DNA from: Seminavis robusta
Lineage: Eukaryota; Bacillariophyta; Bacillariophyceae; Naviculales; Naviculaceae
DNA: 64,000 nt
Assembly (NCBI GenBank): GCA_903772945.1
Contig: CAICTM010000277.1
Location: 17,636 to 81,635, forward strand
Reading direction: 5' to 3'
The translations under genes were made by a program, and so were the position numbers. The notes under the pieces are model-generated. The model was given only the letters and a program-made list of their open reading frames with translations, searched no databases and was not told the DNA's origin. Shown here one piece after another: positions 8,150-19,501 of this stretch; position 1 is the stretch's first letter, and each line of letters opens with the position of its first letter.

Positions 8150-11027
8150 TTAGAAATGAGACCATATAAAAGCAGTACCGTACAAACAGCACAAACTCAC
8201 CTTTCCATCCTCTTCCTCTGGAATGAAATTCGCATCTTCAATCTCGTCCCCATTGTCGTCAAACTGAACCTCATCTTGATCAACCAACAAGTCAATAACG
8301 TTGCCGTCCCTGTCAAGGTCAAAGCCAAAGAGATTTCCCGTCTCCAGTCGAGCCGCCACATCCTCCGCACTCTCCTCCTGGAGAACCGCATAACCACCAC
8401 CAAGATGCGGAATCGCATCGTCATGCCACCACTGATACTGCATCGTCAGAATATCATCCACAACATTGCGGTAGCGAGCACCACCGCGACGTTCCACGAA
8501 TGTACCGTCCTTCACCAATTGCCGCCTTATTCTCTTGCGCTCGAATACCCTTCTGGTCGCCAAGGCCTTGGACGACAGCGCCTTTAGCCAGGTGAATCGC
8601 CATCATTGAGTCTTCGAATCGGTCCATGTCCTGGACGATGCGTTCGCTTGGCGGTGCGCCTTGGAGAATACGATGGTACGCTTCCTGCCACGCTTTGGTG
8701 TCGAGATGGTGAACTTGGTTGGGTCGTCATCATCCAAATGGCTCGTAATGATAATATGACGATTCACTGAATCATTCACGTCCTTGTTGAGAGACGTATC
8801 CCAAGCGTTTGGCCTCTGGACTGTTGCCTGACGGGAATTTGTCGAGACGATTGCTGGTGAGGTTCAATCCAACAGGAAGAAGCCAGTGCGCAAGGTAACC
8901 GTGTTCCTCCATCCACTCGTAGCATTCTTTGACGTCATCTGGGACAGCGCATCGTGATAGAAATACCAGCCGTGAAAGTTAGGTCGGTGCTTGCGAAAGA
9001 AGCGCTTGGATTCCTTGTACATGTGCTTGACGACCTCTGTGACACATCCCGTGGAATTCAGAGTAGTGGATCGTTGAATGAAGTCTCGCCAATCCTCACC
9101 ATAGCGGGACTTGTAGGGATTTGCACGCTTGCGGTAGTCAGTTGTGTGTGGGACCACATTCGAAGCCTTCCGACACGCGGCACGCAACCTTTGAGAGTCT
9201 TGAGATTTCTTGAGACAAACCGGATCTCAAAGGTACCACCACCTTCGTCCTCCATAGAGTAATCTTCCGTCATGTCCCGCACTCGAAGGTTTCCGCTTCT
9301 GAAAGTCACGAACAGTGATGATGCCGTGTTCGTTGAGCTTTTCAATCGTTGCCTTTCCAACGTAAGGAATCATTCCTTTTACGAGGATGTCCGACATGTA
9401 GAGTTTCCCCACTTCCCGTTCGTAGTCAACCAACCTTGCGTCTTGGCTGGACCATCCCGCATCTTCTTTATCCGACAATCTCAATTTTGACAACTCGCGG
9501 TATTTCTTCAAGGAGATGATGTTCCTGCCAGTGTAATCAAACGGATCCAACACCCATCCCTCCTTGCGTTCGACAACACCATCAGCGTTGCGGTAAGAGA
9601 CCATGGCACAGCCAAGTCCAAGGCGGACTCATCCTCGTACTTGACGTTACAAGCAGTAGCAGGAACAGCATGATTGTACTTCCGTTGGGATCTGGTTGCC
9701 CCTCGTCGTTTCTTGCAAACTGGACAACAGTTTTCCGACCAGCCTGCGCATGAACCGACCCAATCTTGCACTTGCGGTGCATCTCATCCCAGACGGCACA
9801 ATCATCGACTTGAAAATCCCATCCTGCGGCTTTGAGTTTCTCAATATCAAAGCAGGGCGGAAGTGGAAACTCATAGCCAGAACCGGACGCACGAGAGGAA
9901 TCGTCAGGCTGTTGTTCCGAACTGGAACTCGCACTGCCTTCGTCGTTCGCACTGACTTCATCAGGAGGTGGAGTCGGAGGCTGTTGACTGGAAATCGAGC
10001 TGGAAGAATCAGCCTGTAAGAGGAACCAGACGATTCGTCACTGATCCAGCCCTCTAAGCCCAACACAACTTGTCGCTGAGGTAGTTCCTCTGGAGGATCC
10101 GTCAGCGCTGCTTCACGAAGCCGGTCAGGAACCTCAACATCATGTCCCATGCGAAGTAACAGTTGTGTAGCCCAACCATGACGACGAAGTGCCCAAGGGG
10201 AGTTGACATCCCTGTTGCCTTGCTTCCGCTTGCGAATTGGCACGACCCTGTGCTTGAGTCGTTTCTTCAAGCCATCGACGGCAGACCTGGAATAAGGGAC
10301 CAAGCCTCTTTCAATTCGAAGACGATTCAGATGTTGCATCGCCATTGTCACGCTCATGCTCTTCCGTTCAATGCAGTTGGCAATGAAGACGGCATCAAAC
10401 GAGTTGTTGGGATGATGACGGGCTTGAGTCCAGCATGAACCCGCTGGCCAGTGTAGACAATGTGTGCTCGCAGCAATGATGCAAGTCGTGAAGACTCAAC
10501 ATACTTGTCCGGTTGCTTCTTCGTACAAGTCTCTGCGATCTTGACTTGCGTGCCTTGATGCCAATCCATGGAGTGTCTTTCGTGTCCTCGTGGAATGCAT
10601 ACTTGTAAGCATAAAGATATGCAATAGCCATCTTCTTCGCCCTCTCCTCTGGCAATATCTGCGCCAAAGCAGCCTTGACCTTTTGCTCATCCGGAATGTA
10701 ATCCATGTCATCGTCATGTTGATCAGGCTCCGAGTCGTCTTCTTCCATTGAGTCTTCGTCAGGCTTGAGGCGATCCGCCAAGGACCGTAGGGGCTCCTCC
10801 TCATCCGAGGAAAGATCTGCAAGACGAGCATGATGAGAACGACGGGTTGGACTCATCCCCAAAGCTTCAGCCACGTCACTCGCACGCTTGACACGCCTTG
10901 CTATTGCTTCCTCAGGAGTCGGAGGAGTGACAGTGCTTCGGTCATGGCGAGCTTGTTCCTTCTTGGATCGCTTCTTGCCTCCTTTTTTGTGCCTCTTGAT
11001 GCTGCTCCGGCGACCGGTCTTGGCCAT
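8150..11027 (-). pseudogene. Decayed transposon gene (diatom repeat-family protein)
   Basis: A chain of minus-strand fragments in changing frames reads as one protein of roughly 900 residues. Order: a Lys/Arg-rich start (MAKTGRRSSIKRHKK) and acidic linker at 11027-10560; a helix-turn-helix-looking block (LVPYSRSAVDGLKKRLK, WATQLLLRMG) at 10357-10120; a DEMHRKCKIGSVHAQAGRK segment near 9800-9740; a helix-hairpin-helix-like GKATIEKLNEHGI near 9350; a WYFYHDALSQMTSKE block near 8950; PSGNSPE near 8825; SLNKDVNDSVNRH and DDDPTKFTISTPKR near 8780-8700; then RIVQDMDRFEDS and an acidic C terminus ending about 8150. At least five frameshifts are needed, so it is dead unless the sequence is wrong. From memory, this domain order recurs in multicopy diatom genes thought to be transposon-encoded; the superfamily is uncertain (Tc1/mariner-like is a guess). 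I could not find terminal repeats. Confidence 0.6.
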
Positions 11028-11802
11028 GGTGGTGGTTGAAGCTACCGACTTCCACGATGGACGACTTGACTCGAGATAACGACGGAAGGTAGATCAGTCA
11101 ACGACAGAGGACTGGACTCGAGAGTGTGCCAGCGTGGATCGGAAGGAACCTTGTAAGATAACAGAGACGCCGTAGCAAGCAAGAAGATTCCCAATCCCAA
11201 GGCCGAACGGCCGATCCCCATTGTCGATCGATCGACCGGAAGAAAGATAATGAAGAGCCACCATTTCGATTGAAGATTCCTGCAGAGCTTTGCTGTTTCG
11301 ATGCAGAGGTTTGCTAAATAATGAGATGCCGAAGAATGAAGAATGAAGATGCCTCCGACTGACCGACTGATCGACCGCGATCTTTTGCCGTTGAGGTGTT
11401 AACAGTTCATCCTCTTTCACTGGTTCATGCCATCTTCCACATGCTCCCAAATATCGATCCCATCTGATAAAGAGGCATCACATCATTGTGGAATTTCATT
11501 CGGATGCCATTCGGACGCCATTGAACGTTACTCGGAATGTCAAAAGTCAATCTTACGTGTCAATGAGAGGAGAGGATGAACGAGAGGAAGGCAACAACAT
11601 GTTGACTGATCGTGTACACATGAACGAAAATAGATGCCCATGGTGGGATGCGATTTTCTTTGGATGCAATGACTAAATGCGAATCAACAAAGACTTTCTG
11701 TGACTGGAGAGCCAGCCATCTAGTTTAAAACTAACCTCACATTTTCAGCCTCACATTTTCCAAATCCGGTGAAAAAGACACAGATCACCTCATCGCCAAA
11801 GG

Positions 11803-11941
11803 GGGGGACCACTTTACAGTCCAGGAAGTGACCAACAATCAAGAAATGAGGCTCTGCAGGCCTCCGTTATACTCTAAGGTATGCCTGCAACCCCTCTTTT
11901 ATTGGATTTGTTCATCTCCTGATAGAGAAAAGTGGTCCCCC
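11803..11941. repeat. 139-bp hairpin MITE-like element
   Basis: The ends are an exact 13-bp inverted repeat, GGGGGACCACTTT (11803-11815) and AAAGTGGTCCCCC (11929-11941). A second, inner inverted pair, GCAGGC (11856-11861) and GCCTGC (11883-11888), sits near the centre. Small size, lack of coding capacity and inverted ends suggest a miniature inverted-repeat element or a structured RNA. No clear target duplication is visible. Confidence 0.5.
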
Positions 11942-12486
11942 AATTTCGATTCCGTGATGAAGCCATTGGTACGGTAGGGGACTGTAGGCCTGTCGAGTTT
12001 TTATTCTCCGGATAGTATCCTGAAGGTGCGCCAAAGGAGTGATACCGTTGGAGGTATGCGCCTTGAGTTGGAGTTTGGTCGGGTGCGAAACCAGGAGTGG
12101 ATCCTGGAGTTAGTTCAGGCTGGAGAGGATCCTGGAGTTGTGCTTGCCTTGAAATTGTTCTTGAGAGTGTAAGTCCAAGATTAGAGCCGCGCTGCCGGTT
12201 CTGTTTCTAGGGTATGGGGCTTGGAGTTGGTCCTAAAGTTGGTCCTTTGTAGGACCTGATTTAAATACTGGCTGCAGACGAACAAGACTGAAGTCAAGGC
12301 CCATTTGTCCGGGTGCTGCCAGCTGTCTAATCACGGTACCATGGTACCGGTTCCAGAGCCGTTGAGAGGTGCTTTGGGACACAGAAGAATTTCGCAGATC
12401 TGCAAGCTTTTTCCACCCCTTTGCGCTGTAAGGCAACAAGGCAACCGCAACCGGTAGTACCGTACAAGCGCTGAAGGACTGCCAGA
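11942..12486. other. Upstream region of the membrane-protein gene
   Basis: No gene seen. It contains loosely repeated GGAGTTGG / CTGGAGTT units between about 12050 and 12245 and a GGTACCATGGTACC palindrome at 12336-12349. The promoter of the gene starting at 12487 should lie here. Confidence 0.35.
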
Positions 12487-13605
12487 ATGGGACAGGAACA
12501 TCATCATCATCATCACGATGTTCTCTCTTCAGAGGTTACGGCTGTTGTATCTGCCAGCCTGTTTGGCATGATTGGCTTTCTGTCGGTGGTAGTGCCAATT
12601 GCTCTTTGGAATTTCAAGTTTCTCTTTTGGTCGACGCATGGATGGTCACACCGAGCGGCAGGAGGGTGCCTGTTGCTGTGGTTGTGCGTTGGTGTGCTTC
12701 AAGCATTTCAGCTACATTTGTACGGGAACAACGCTCGGTCGCCACAACAAGAGTGTCTCATCTATGACACAATTTTGGGAATTCTGGGCATTACAACCAC
12801 CCTGACGGCTGCACGTGACTTTCCACACAAGTACGTTCAAAATGCAAAGGGACAATCCGGTTCGCTGTCGCAAAAGGCGCTCGTCACACAGGGAGAAATG
12901 GTGGAGCACTCCTTTTATCAATGCTTGAACTTACTTCAGGCGTGGTATCTTCACTTTTTGTCATCTCCACAATCTACAAACGCCAACATCAAAGCATGGG
13001 AACCCTTCTTGGCACTGTGGTTGGTCACCAGTCCCTGGTATCTTCGAAAGTTGTTTCCCATAAACTCATTCAGTCACAATTGGAAATTCACTCCCCAACA
13101 TCAGCGAACACCTCAAGAAACAATATTGTACCGAATCAAAAAGTCTCAGTACATGTTTTACAAACATGTTCTGTTACACGGACTCAACATCTCGATGGCA
13201 TTGCAGCAATCAACGGCAGTAATGCAAGAATACAATCATGACAATAGGATGACTGCAACTCCTGCCTGGAGAGTGTATTGGTTGGCACTGAATACCAGCT
13301 ACGTCATGGAGTTCTTCTTGCAAACACTCGTGCGAAGAAATGTAATACACAACCCTACCATGCTTCGATTGCAACAATGGCTCATGACTACCAGCAGTAT
13401 TGCTGCCATGTGGATCCTCGCAGGACGGTACTACTACTACTATGGTTCCTCCTCGCAAGATGATGAGACTATGTCAATGATACACGTTCGGCCACTGGTG
13501 TGCCTCATGTCTCTCGTACTCAATTTGGTTCATAGACATCATGATGTCTTCAATGTAATGATCACGGCGGGAGTGTTTTACTACTGGCAACAGCAGTTAC
13601 AATAG
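12487..13605 (+). CDS. Multipass membrane protein of unknown family
   Basis: 372 residues from ATG at 12487. Residues 5-10 are a natural run of six histidines (EHHHHHHD). Hydrophobic segments are near residues 16-45, 58-80, 92-108, a region around 155-185, 265-285, 300-320 and 335-368, so about seven spans are likely. Loops are rich in His, Tyr, Trp and Gln; a GRYYYYYG run precedes the last hydrophobic stretch, and the C terminus is Gln-rich (YYWQQQLQ). No recognisable catalytic or transport motif. The intronless frame, good start and absence of interruptions support a real gene. The His run could bind metal, but this is conjecture. Confidence 0.75.
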   Translation: MGQEHHHHHHDVLSSEVTAVVSASLFGMIGFLSVVVPIALWNFKFLFWSTHGWSHRAAGGCLLLWLCVGVLQAFQLHLYGNNARSPQQECLIYDTILGILGITTTLTAARDFPHKYVQNAKGQSGSLSQKALVTQGEMVEHSFYQCLNLLQAWYLHFLSSPQSTNANIKAWEPFLALWLVTSPWYLRKLFPINSFSHNWKFTPQHQRTPQETILYRIKKSQYMFYKHVLLHGLNISMALQQSTAVMQEYNHDNRMTATPAWRVYWLALNTSYVMEFFLQTLVRRNVIHNPTMLRLQQWLMTTSSIAAMWILAGRYYYYYGSSSQDDETMSMIHVRPLVCLMSLVLNLVHRHHDVFNVMITAGVFYYWQQQLQ

Positions 13606-13860
13606 ATCATCCAAATTGTGGAATTGCTAGACGAAGACAAGAATTCGAGCGTGCACGCAAACACACTCGCTGAGCCAGCTCTTGGGACTGAAGATGGTCC
13701 AAGTACATGTAGCTGCTGACTGAACCGAACATTTGGCAGGCAACGAGGAACCACGACGTGCTATAAATACCCAGTTACTGAGGCAGCACGTTCATGCCAA
13801 TGCAGAGGTAGCTACAGCTGTGGTTGAATTAACTTGTTCTTAGCGATTGATCCCTATAGC

Positions 13861-16800
13861 TCAACCAAATTCATACCATGACTGCGACTCTGTAAACGAC
13901 GCCATGGCATCTTCTTGAAAGCCATATCTCCTAACATTCTTCTTCTTGCAATCGTTGACAGGCTCATGGTTTGAGATGAATCCCAAGTCGTCTACACTTG
14001 TCAGGGAAGCATTCCTGCCTGACTTTCGACTGCGCTGACTCTCGTCTGTGGATGATCGCGAGTACGGCTTACTCTCATCCGTGGATGATCTCTTGTGTTG
14101 ACTTGAGCTGTGTCGGCTGCGCCGACTCTCGTCTGTAGTGGAAGATAGTCTGCTCTCATCCGTGGAAGATCGCTTGTATTGACTGGTGTGTTGCCTACTG
14201 CGCTGAGATACACTGCAAGAACGCTTTGTAACGCTGGAAGAACGTTGGGAGTCCTGTTTCTTCCTCCTGCCTCTCGATTCTTCCTTTGCGCCTTTGAGGT
14301 CCTTCTGATCGGAAGTCTTGCTGCTCCTGTCTCTAGTTGATGACTTTCTCGTTTTCTTTTTCGTTGAAGATGATCGACCCTTGACATCGGCTGGTTTAGG
14401 AGGAAGAGAACTGGACCGCTGCCCAGGAGATTCTCCGTGGTAGGATTTTGCCAGTAGTTCCTCCTCTTTTCCCACAGGCTCCGAGGAGCGAGGGTGGTAG
14501 GAGCGTGGTTCTCCCGACGTATTTGATGGTGCTGCTGGCTCAGAGGTCGCACGAGCCAAGAGTCCCTTCACAATGTGCATTCCGTGATCAACTGGCAAAG
14601 CAGCATTCAGTTGCTTGGTTGGGTTCAACTGCTTTTGCATCTCATTTGCCAATTCCGAGCAGTCTTCAAGCTTTGTTGAAGCTTCAGGGTTGCTATCTTC
14701 TCCCGAGGACTGCTTTTCCAGGAGTCCCTTTGCCATGGGAACCAACTCAGGCAAGGCAGCAGCATTGTTGTTGTGGTTTGGATTAAGCCTTTTCTCCAAT
14801 TCTTTTTTCACTTGCAATGCCTTGGTAACACGAGACCACTGGACACTTTCACTCTCTGACTGATCATCCTTTGCCTTTCGTCGTTGCCTCTCTTCTTGAT
14901 TGCTTGACTTTGGTTGACGTGATGACTTGTGCTTGCGCCTTCCCAGCGATGAAGACCGTTTCTTGGCCTCTGTGTCCTTTGTTACTCCCTTCTCGTGTGA
15001 TTTGACATGTCGTTTAGACCCTTTGCGAGACATGGATTTTGATCTTTTGCTGTGATCTCGATCGTCCCCTTCAGGTACGGGCTCTACCTTGCTAGATGAT
15101 CGAGCATGAACACTCTTAACATGCCTCGGTTGTTGTTCTGTCAAGAGCGCCCCATAACTCCCATTTCGAGTCTTTGTCTTATGCTCCTTGGCTGATGCAG
15201 AGGGCATACTCTTGTGAGTGACTTCCTCAACCAATCTTGACGTTCGGACGTGTGTCCGGTCGCTGGCACTCATTTTGCTGCGTTCGTGCCTCCTTGATGA
15301 TCTTTTGTACGACTGATCCATTTCGACTTCATCTCTTTGATACTGACGAGAGCTGGAATTGCGCATTTTGGAACTCCCTGATCGGCTCTGGCTATGGGAA
15401 AGTCGATCAGCAGCACCGCTGGATTTACCGTCCTTCTCAACGGAGTTTCGAAACGATGATGACATCTTGTTGTCTTTGTTGTTAGAACCATTTTCCACAT
15501 CGGAGTCTCCAGAAAATGTGAAACTAACATCCATTTCATCATCGCGGTCGCGAAAACTGTTTCTCTTTCTAGTGCTACTGCTGTGTCGACTCTTGCTGTG
15601 CCGACTGCGCTTGTCAATGACTCGAGACGAGCGCGCTTTGGTCGGTGATGATTGCGGAAAGGAATTGGCTGAACTGTTGAACTGTTCCTCGTAATTCAAA
15701 CCATTTGGAATGCTACCGGTAGAGTATCTCACAACTTTGTCGAGGTTGGATTTGCTCGCATTCATGACATCCTTGAGACTGGTGGACCTGTTGTGCATCG
15801 ATTCATCTTGTCTTGATAGCGGTAAACCAGCAACTCCCGGGAAGTCGTTCAGTGAACTGGCTGATAGGTCAAGGTTGCGCACATGGTGTGACGGAGATCG
15901 CTGGCTGCTGCTATGAGTAGACCGACTACGATCTGTGTGGGCTAACCGTGATTCTGAGTGCTGCTGAACCATCATAGTTTCACGCTTTGCCACTGACACA
16001 ATCTCCTTTGCGGCATGTGCATTTGCCAGCACAGAGGTCAAGTGGTCTGGCACATCGAATTGGTCTGACTTGTTCAATTTGTCATTGCCAACGGCAATTC
16101 GTGCGGACCTATTCGTCTTCGTGATGGTAGATAGGCGATGATGATTGTCGCTTCCGGTAGAGATCCGCATACTGGATCCTCTCGTGGGTGAAGTAGAAAC
16201 CCTGGCTCCCCGTCGTTGCCGTTGTTCAGTACTTCTCCTTCGTTTTCGTCCCACAACCCCTTCGCTCTTGCTTCGTATGCGCGAAGTTCGACGCCGACTG
16301 GAGATGGGAGTGTCTCCATGTACTGCTTCGGTTGGTTCGGCTTCTTGTTCTAGTGTGAACCGAGACCTCCCTCGCCGGGACGAATCGTCCCCAAAATAAT
16401 CACTGGAAGCTTGTAGATTCCGATCAGTCCCGTCTCCCGCTACTTCCCCTCCCTCATCTTCACCGGATTTGTGGAACATGCTTCGAACGCTGTTCTTCAC
16501 GCTGCGAACCATTCCCCTTTTCTTGGTGCTCTTTCGTTGCTGTAGTTGTGGCTGCGAGTCAGTTGCCTCAGAGGCCACTTTCCTAACTGCTGAATTGATG
16601 GCCTGCATTCGCATGTTGCGCGTCAAAACAATTTTGCTTGTGCTGACATGATGATCACTGGGGTGATGGTTGGGAGTGTTCCGCAGGGCACTGCCATTGT
16701 CTTCGGGCAAAGCCTTGAATTCCTCTGAGGAGGGAGGTGCTGTGAATTCACCACTGTAGCTCTTGTGTTTCCCCTTGCTGCTGTTCGGCTCTTTGGTACT

Positions 16801-16911
16801 GGTGCCTCTCTTTAGTTGCTTCTGCTCATCCTTCCAACTCTTCGTCAGACTGCTTACCAGTCCTCGGTTTGTTCGAGGATCATACTCTCGATGTGAAGTC
16901 CTCATTGTCAT
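13861..16911 (-). CDS. Large basic Ser/Arg-rich disordered protein
   Basis: 1016 residues from ATG at 16911; a second ATG follows two codons later. Entirely low complexity: Ser, Arg, Lys, His and Asp dominate. There is no membrane segment or folded domain that I recognise. An N-terminal part (about residues 95-150) with MQAINSAVRKVASEA and MVRSVKNSVRSMFHKSGED may form short helices. Two related segments near residues 700-790 share K-x-L-N-P and MAKGLLEKQSSGED / IVKGLLARATSEP, suggesting a small internal duplication. The C-terminal 120 residues carry a tandem S-S-T-D-E-S-R repeat. Many R-R/K-x-S sites could be phosphorylated. Function unknown; similar in composition to the genes at 1-2417 and 29072-31561. 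Confidence 0.8.
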   Translation of the reverse strand: MTMRTSHREYDPRTNRGLVSSLTKSWKDEQKQLKRGTSTKEPNSSKGKHKSYSGEFTAPPSSEEFKALPEDNGSALRNTPNHHPSDHHVSTSKIVLTRNMRMQAINSAVRKVASEATDSQPQLQQRKSTKKRGMVRSVKNSVRSMFHKSGEDEGGEVAGDGTDRNLQASSDYFGDDSSRRGRSRFTLEQEAEPTEAVHGDTPISSRRRTSRIRSKSEGVVGRKRRRSTEQRQRRGARVSTSPTRGSSMRISTGSDNHHRLSTITKTNRSARIAVGNDKLNKSDQFDVPDHLTSVLANAHAAKEIVSVAKRETMMVQQHSESRLAHTDRSRSTHSSSQRSPSHHVRNLDLSASSLNDFPGVAGLPLSRQDESMHNRSTSLKDVMNASKSNLDKVVRYSTGSIPNGLNYEEQFNSSANSFPQSSPTKARSSRVIDKRSRHSKSRHSSSTRKRNSFRDRDDEMDVSFTFSGDSDVENGSNNKDNKMSSSFRNSVEKDGKSSGAADRLSHSQSRSGSSKMRNSSSRQYQRDEVEMDQSYKRSSRRHERSKMSASDRTHVRTSRLVEEVTHKSMPSASAKEHKTKTRNGSYGALLTEQQPRHVKSVHARSSSKVEPVPEGDDRDHSKRSKSMSRKGSKRHVKSHEKGVTKDTEAKKRSSSLGRRKHKSSRQPKSSNQEERQRRKAKDDQSESESVQWSRVTKALQVKKELEKRLNPNHNNNAAALPELVPMAKGLLEKQSSGEDSNPEASTKLEDCSELANEMQKQLNPTKQLNAALPVDHGMHIVKGLLARATSEPAAPSNTSGEPRSYHPRSSEPVGKEEELLAKSYHGESPGQRSSSLPPKPADVKGRSSSTKKKTRKSSTRDRSSKTSDQKDLKGAKEESRGRRKKQDSQRSSSVTKRSCSVSQRSRQHTSQYKRSSTDESRLSSTTDESRRSRHSSSQHKRSSTDESKPYSRSSTDESQRSRKSGRNASLTSVDDLGFISNHEPVNDCKKKNVRRYGFQEDAMASFTESQSWYEFG

Positions 16912-18977
16912 CTTGTCAAGTGCTCTTACTGCCGAAAAGTCTAAGTGTGGTTGCTGCCAGCATTACTAGCTAGCTAGTTGGTGTCTGATGAGAGAAACAG
17001 CAACACACGCAGTGTTGCAAAGGTTTCAGCCACCTGGTGTGGAGTTGGTTGCTATGCTTGATGGTCGTGTTTGGAGCCCTTTCTACTAGGTACTAGTACT
17101 GAGTAGTAGCTTTGTTTCCTCGTTGATGCTGTGTGCCCTGTGTGCTGGCAGTCAAAAAATCCTCCAGCGAGAGTAGTCTAATGTCTAATGAGTAATAAGA
17201 TTGGTTCGCGATGTTCTGAAGCCACCTCCAGAAACAGCTGACAGCGTCTCTTTAGAAATACAGAAAGAGAACTGTAAAAGTGTGCAGTTTTAAAATCTAC
17301 TTTGAGACAATGTATTCAGCCACGGTATACCATAATGCTGAAATCTTGACAAAAACCCGGCTCCGAGACAGCACCAACACCTGCAGGACCAGTTATGTAC
17401 AACTGCAAAGGTACCAGTATTAGTATTCTAACTAAAGTAAGATTTCTTACTTCATTCTCTGCTGTAAATAAAAGCAATCGTCAATGTGGTACATCGTACG
17501 GCATTGGTGGGGGCTCCTGGCACCTCAGATACTCCACTCGATAACATCTTCGCTGCTGCAACCTGGCAAACCTTTCTGATAATACTTTACGGTATATTTC
17601 ACAAGAGAATCAAATGCTTTTCATTGCCCTCGTGTACTGGTAACATTGTCAGCCGGCTACCTGGTCCTGTCCAAAACGTCTTCGATCTCGCCCTCGAACA
17701 ATACAATCTAGAACCTGGAACCAAACAGCCGGTGAATCGCTTGGGACGGCAGCCATGATCTGTATGGCATACTATTCAAAAGTGGGTGAAATGTACCCCT
17801 TTCACTGAAAATTCTAGGAACATTTCCTGAGCGAAATAGTGAGATGCATGAAAGCTCCCAATACGGTCAATTTAAATCTTTTAGGACCGAATGCATCTCC
17901 TTTCCTCTACTAGAACGCCTGATTGGATCATTTTTTCTAGACCCTTTGGAATTAAAGGCTGATGTTCAGTCTTGACTGGCTCTTTCTCTATTTAATTAAT
18001 AAAAGACGCTTTCAGAGTTTCAATCTTATTGATTGTTGCCCTTCTCCAAAGGGACTCACGTGTCAATCTTTTTGCTCTAAACTTTGACCACTGTGGTACA
18101 GCAAAGACTTCTTCACACCTCGCAGAATTGTGGGTTGACATTGATTTGTTGATTTGATTGGCGGACATGTGTATGTTTGAGCTAGCTACATGCTGCATGT
18201 AGAGTCTTCTAGATGTCCATGCCTATTTTCATGAGATAAATAAAGGATGGAGCCGCGTCTCATCAGCACTTGCTTCATTATTCATTACCATGATACGTCA
18301 ATACATCATGCTACGGATCCAACAATCAGAGCTATCCCAGGTAACTGCAGTGTAAAGAAGCTAGACTAGTCTAGTGGATTAACGCATTGCCTCGCGAGGT
18401 GCTTGATAGAGCTCTAGAAGTAGGGAGGCTGATGATGGTTGGTTGGCTGGCTGGCTGAGAGGACTCATAGGAGGCTACCCAAGAGGAAAACAGAGCTCCT
18501 GAAATACTTTTGTTTCCGATAAGCCAGAAGGGTTTGTTGTCTACTCCGGTATAGCTAGGATCTCCTCCGCTCTCCTCTTTCATTTTCCTATTCTGCCCTC
18601 CCGAGGCAGGCTTTTTGAGAGCCTAAAGCCGAGCTCCTTTATTTGCTATCAGTCGGTTCCTTGCCTGTCTCTGTATTTCGTGCGGCTTGCCTCTATCAGT
18701 ACCGTAGTTCTAGCTAGCTAGAAGCACTAGACAGTACTCTTCAGGAGTTGCATGTAGCAAGAGTTGATGTATCGAGTACTGCTAATAATGTACTGATGCC
18801 GTTAGTGGTACCACAGCTCAGCCATCCTCATCACAGTTTACGGTAAAGATACAGCAAGCTAAACTAATAATACAGCGCTGCCGCAGCCAGCTCGCTGCAC
18901 GCAGCTCTCGCTGCACACAGACCGACCAGCCAGGCTGCCGTGACCTGCGCGCGCACTGCTACTGGTACCAGTGCATA
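16912..18977. other. Intergenic region upstream of the large transposon
   Basis: About 2 kb with no supported gene. A 90-codon open frame at 17486-17758 has no recognisable domain and no supporting context. CTAG runs occur at 16969-16977 and 18713-18721. The start should include the promoter of the 1016-residue gene. Confidence 0.35.
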
Positions 18978-19292
18978 CCTGCACCTCGAGGTAAAAAGGC
19001 TTCGGAAGGTCATAATAGAGAAAGAAAAAGAAAAATCGCGAAAGTAGCATTTTTGTTCTTTTTTGTTTCATGGTTGGCTGGCTATTCTGGGGCTAGGCTT
19101 GCGCAAGTGCCAACACTTCAGTTCCTTGAAGATCACAGGGGATCACTGGCTTCGGAACACTGGCTTCCATCCCAAGAACACTGGCTTCCAACTGGCTTTC
19201 AAGCCAGTGCTCCAAGAACACTGGCTCGTGAGGGAAGCCAGTGATCGATATTGTTCTTCCCACGTGGCTCTGTTTTAGCGATCGAATCTTCA
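18978..19292 (+). repeat. Left terminal inverted repeat
   Basis: Outer block at 18978-18995, an A/G- then T-rich middle, then from 19140 a cluster of CACTGGCTTC / GAAGCCAGTG units in both orientations, then CCCACGTGG (19259-19267) and TTTTAGCGATCGAATC (19273-19288). The repeated decamer looks like a set of transposase or accessory-protein binding sites. Confidence 0.75.
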
Positions 19293-19501
19293 ATCATTCA
19301 GCCTGCAGCTCGTGGAAGAAATAATGCCGGTTTCGGACGTTCCGGGCTCTCACTCGTGAAAGGTTTGGGCGAAACCAGTTCCTGGAGCTGGCGATCGGGA
19401 CTGAGACTGCAGTCCTGCTTGCTTGCTTCCTCGATCCCAAAGCAAAACGCCCGAAATTGTTGGCTCATTATCCCCGATCCCAAGCTAGCTGCTGCATTGG
19501 A

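Noticed and set aside
17486-17758. 90-codon open frame
   Set aside because: No domain, no context and ordinary length for chance in this DNA.
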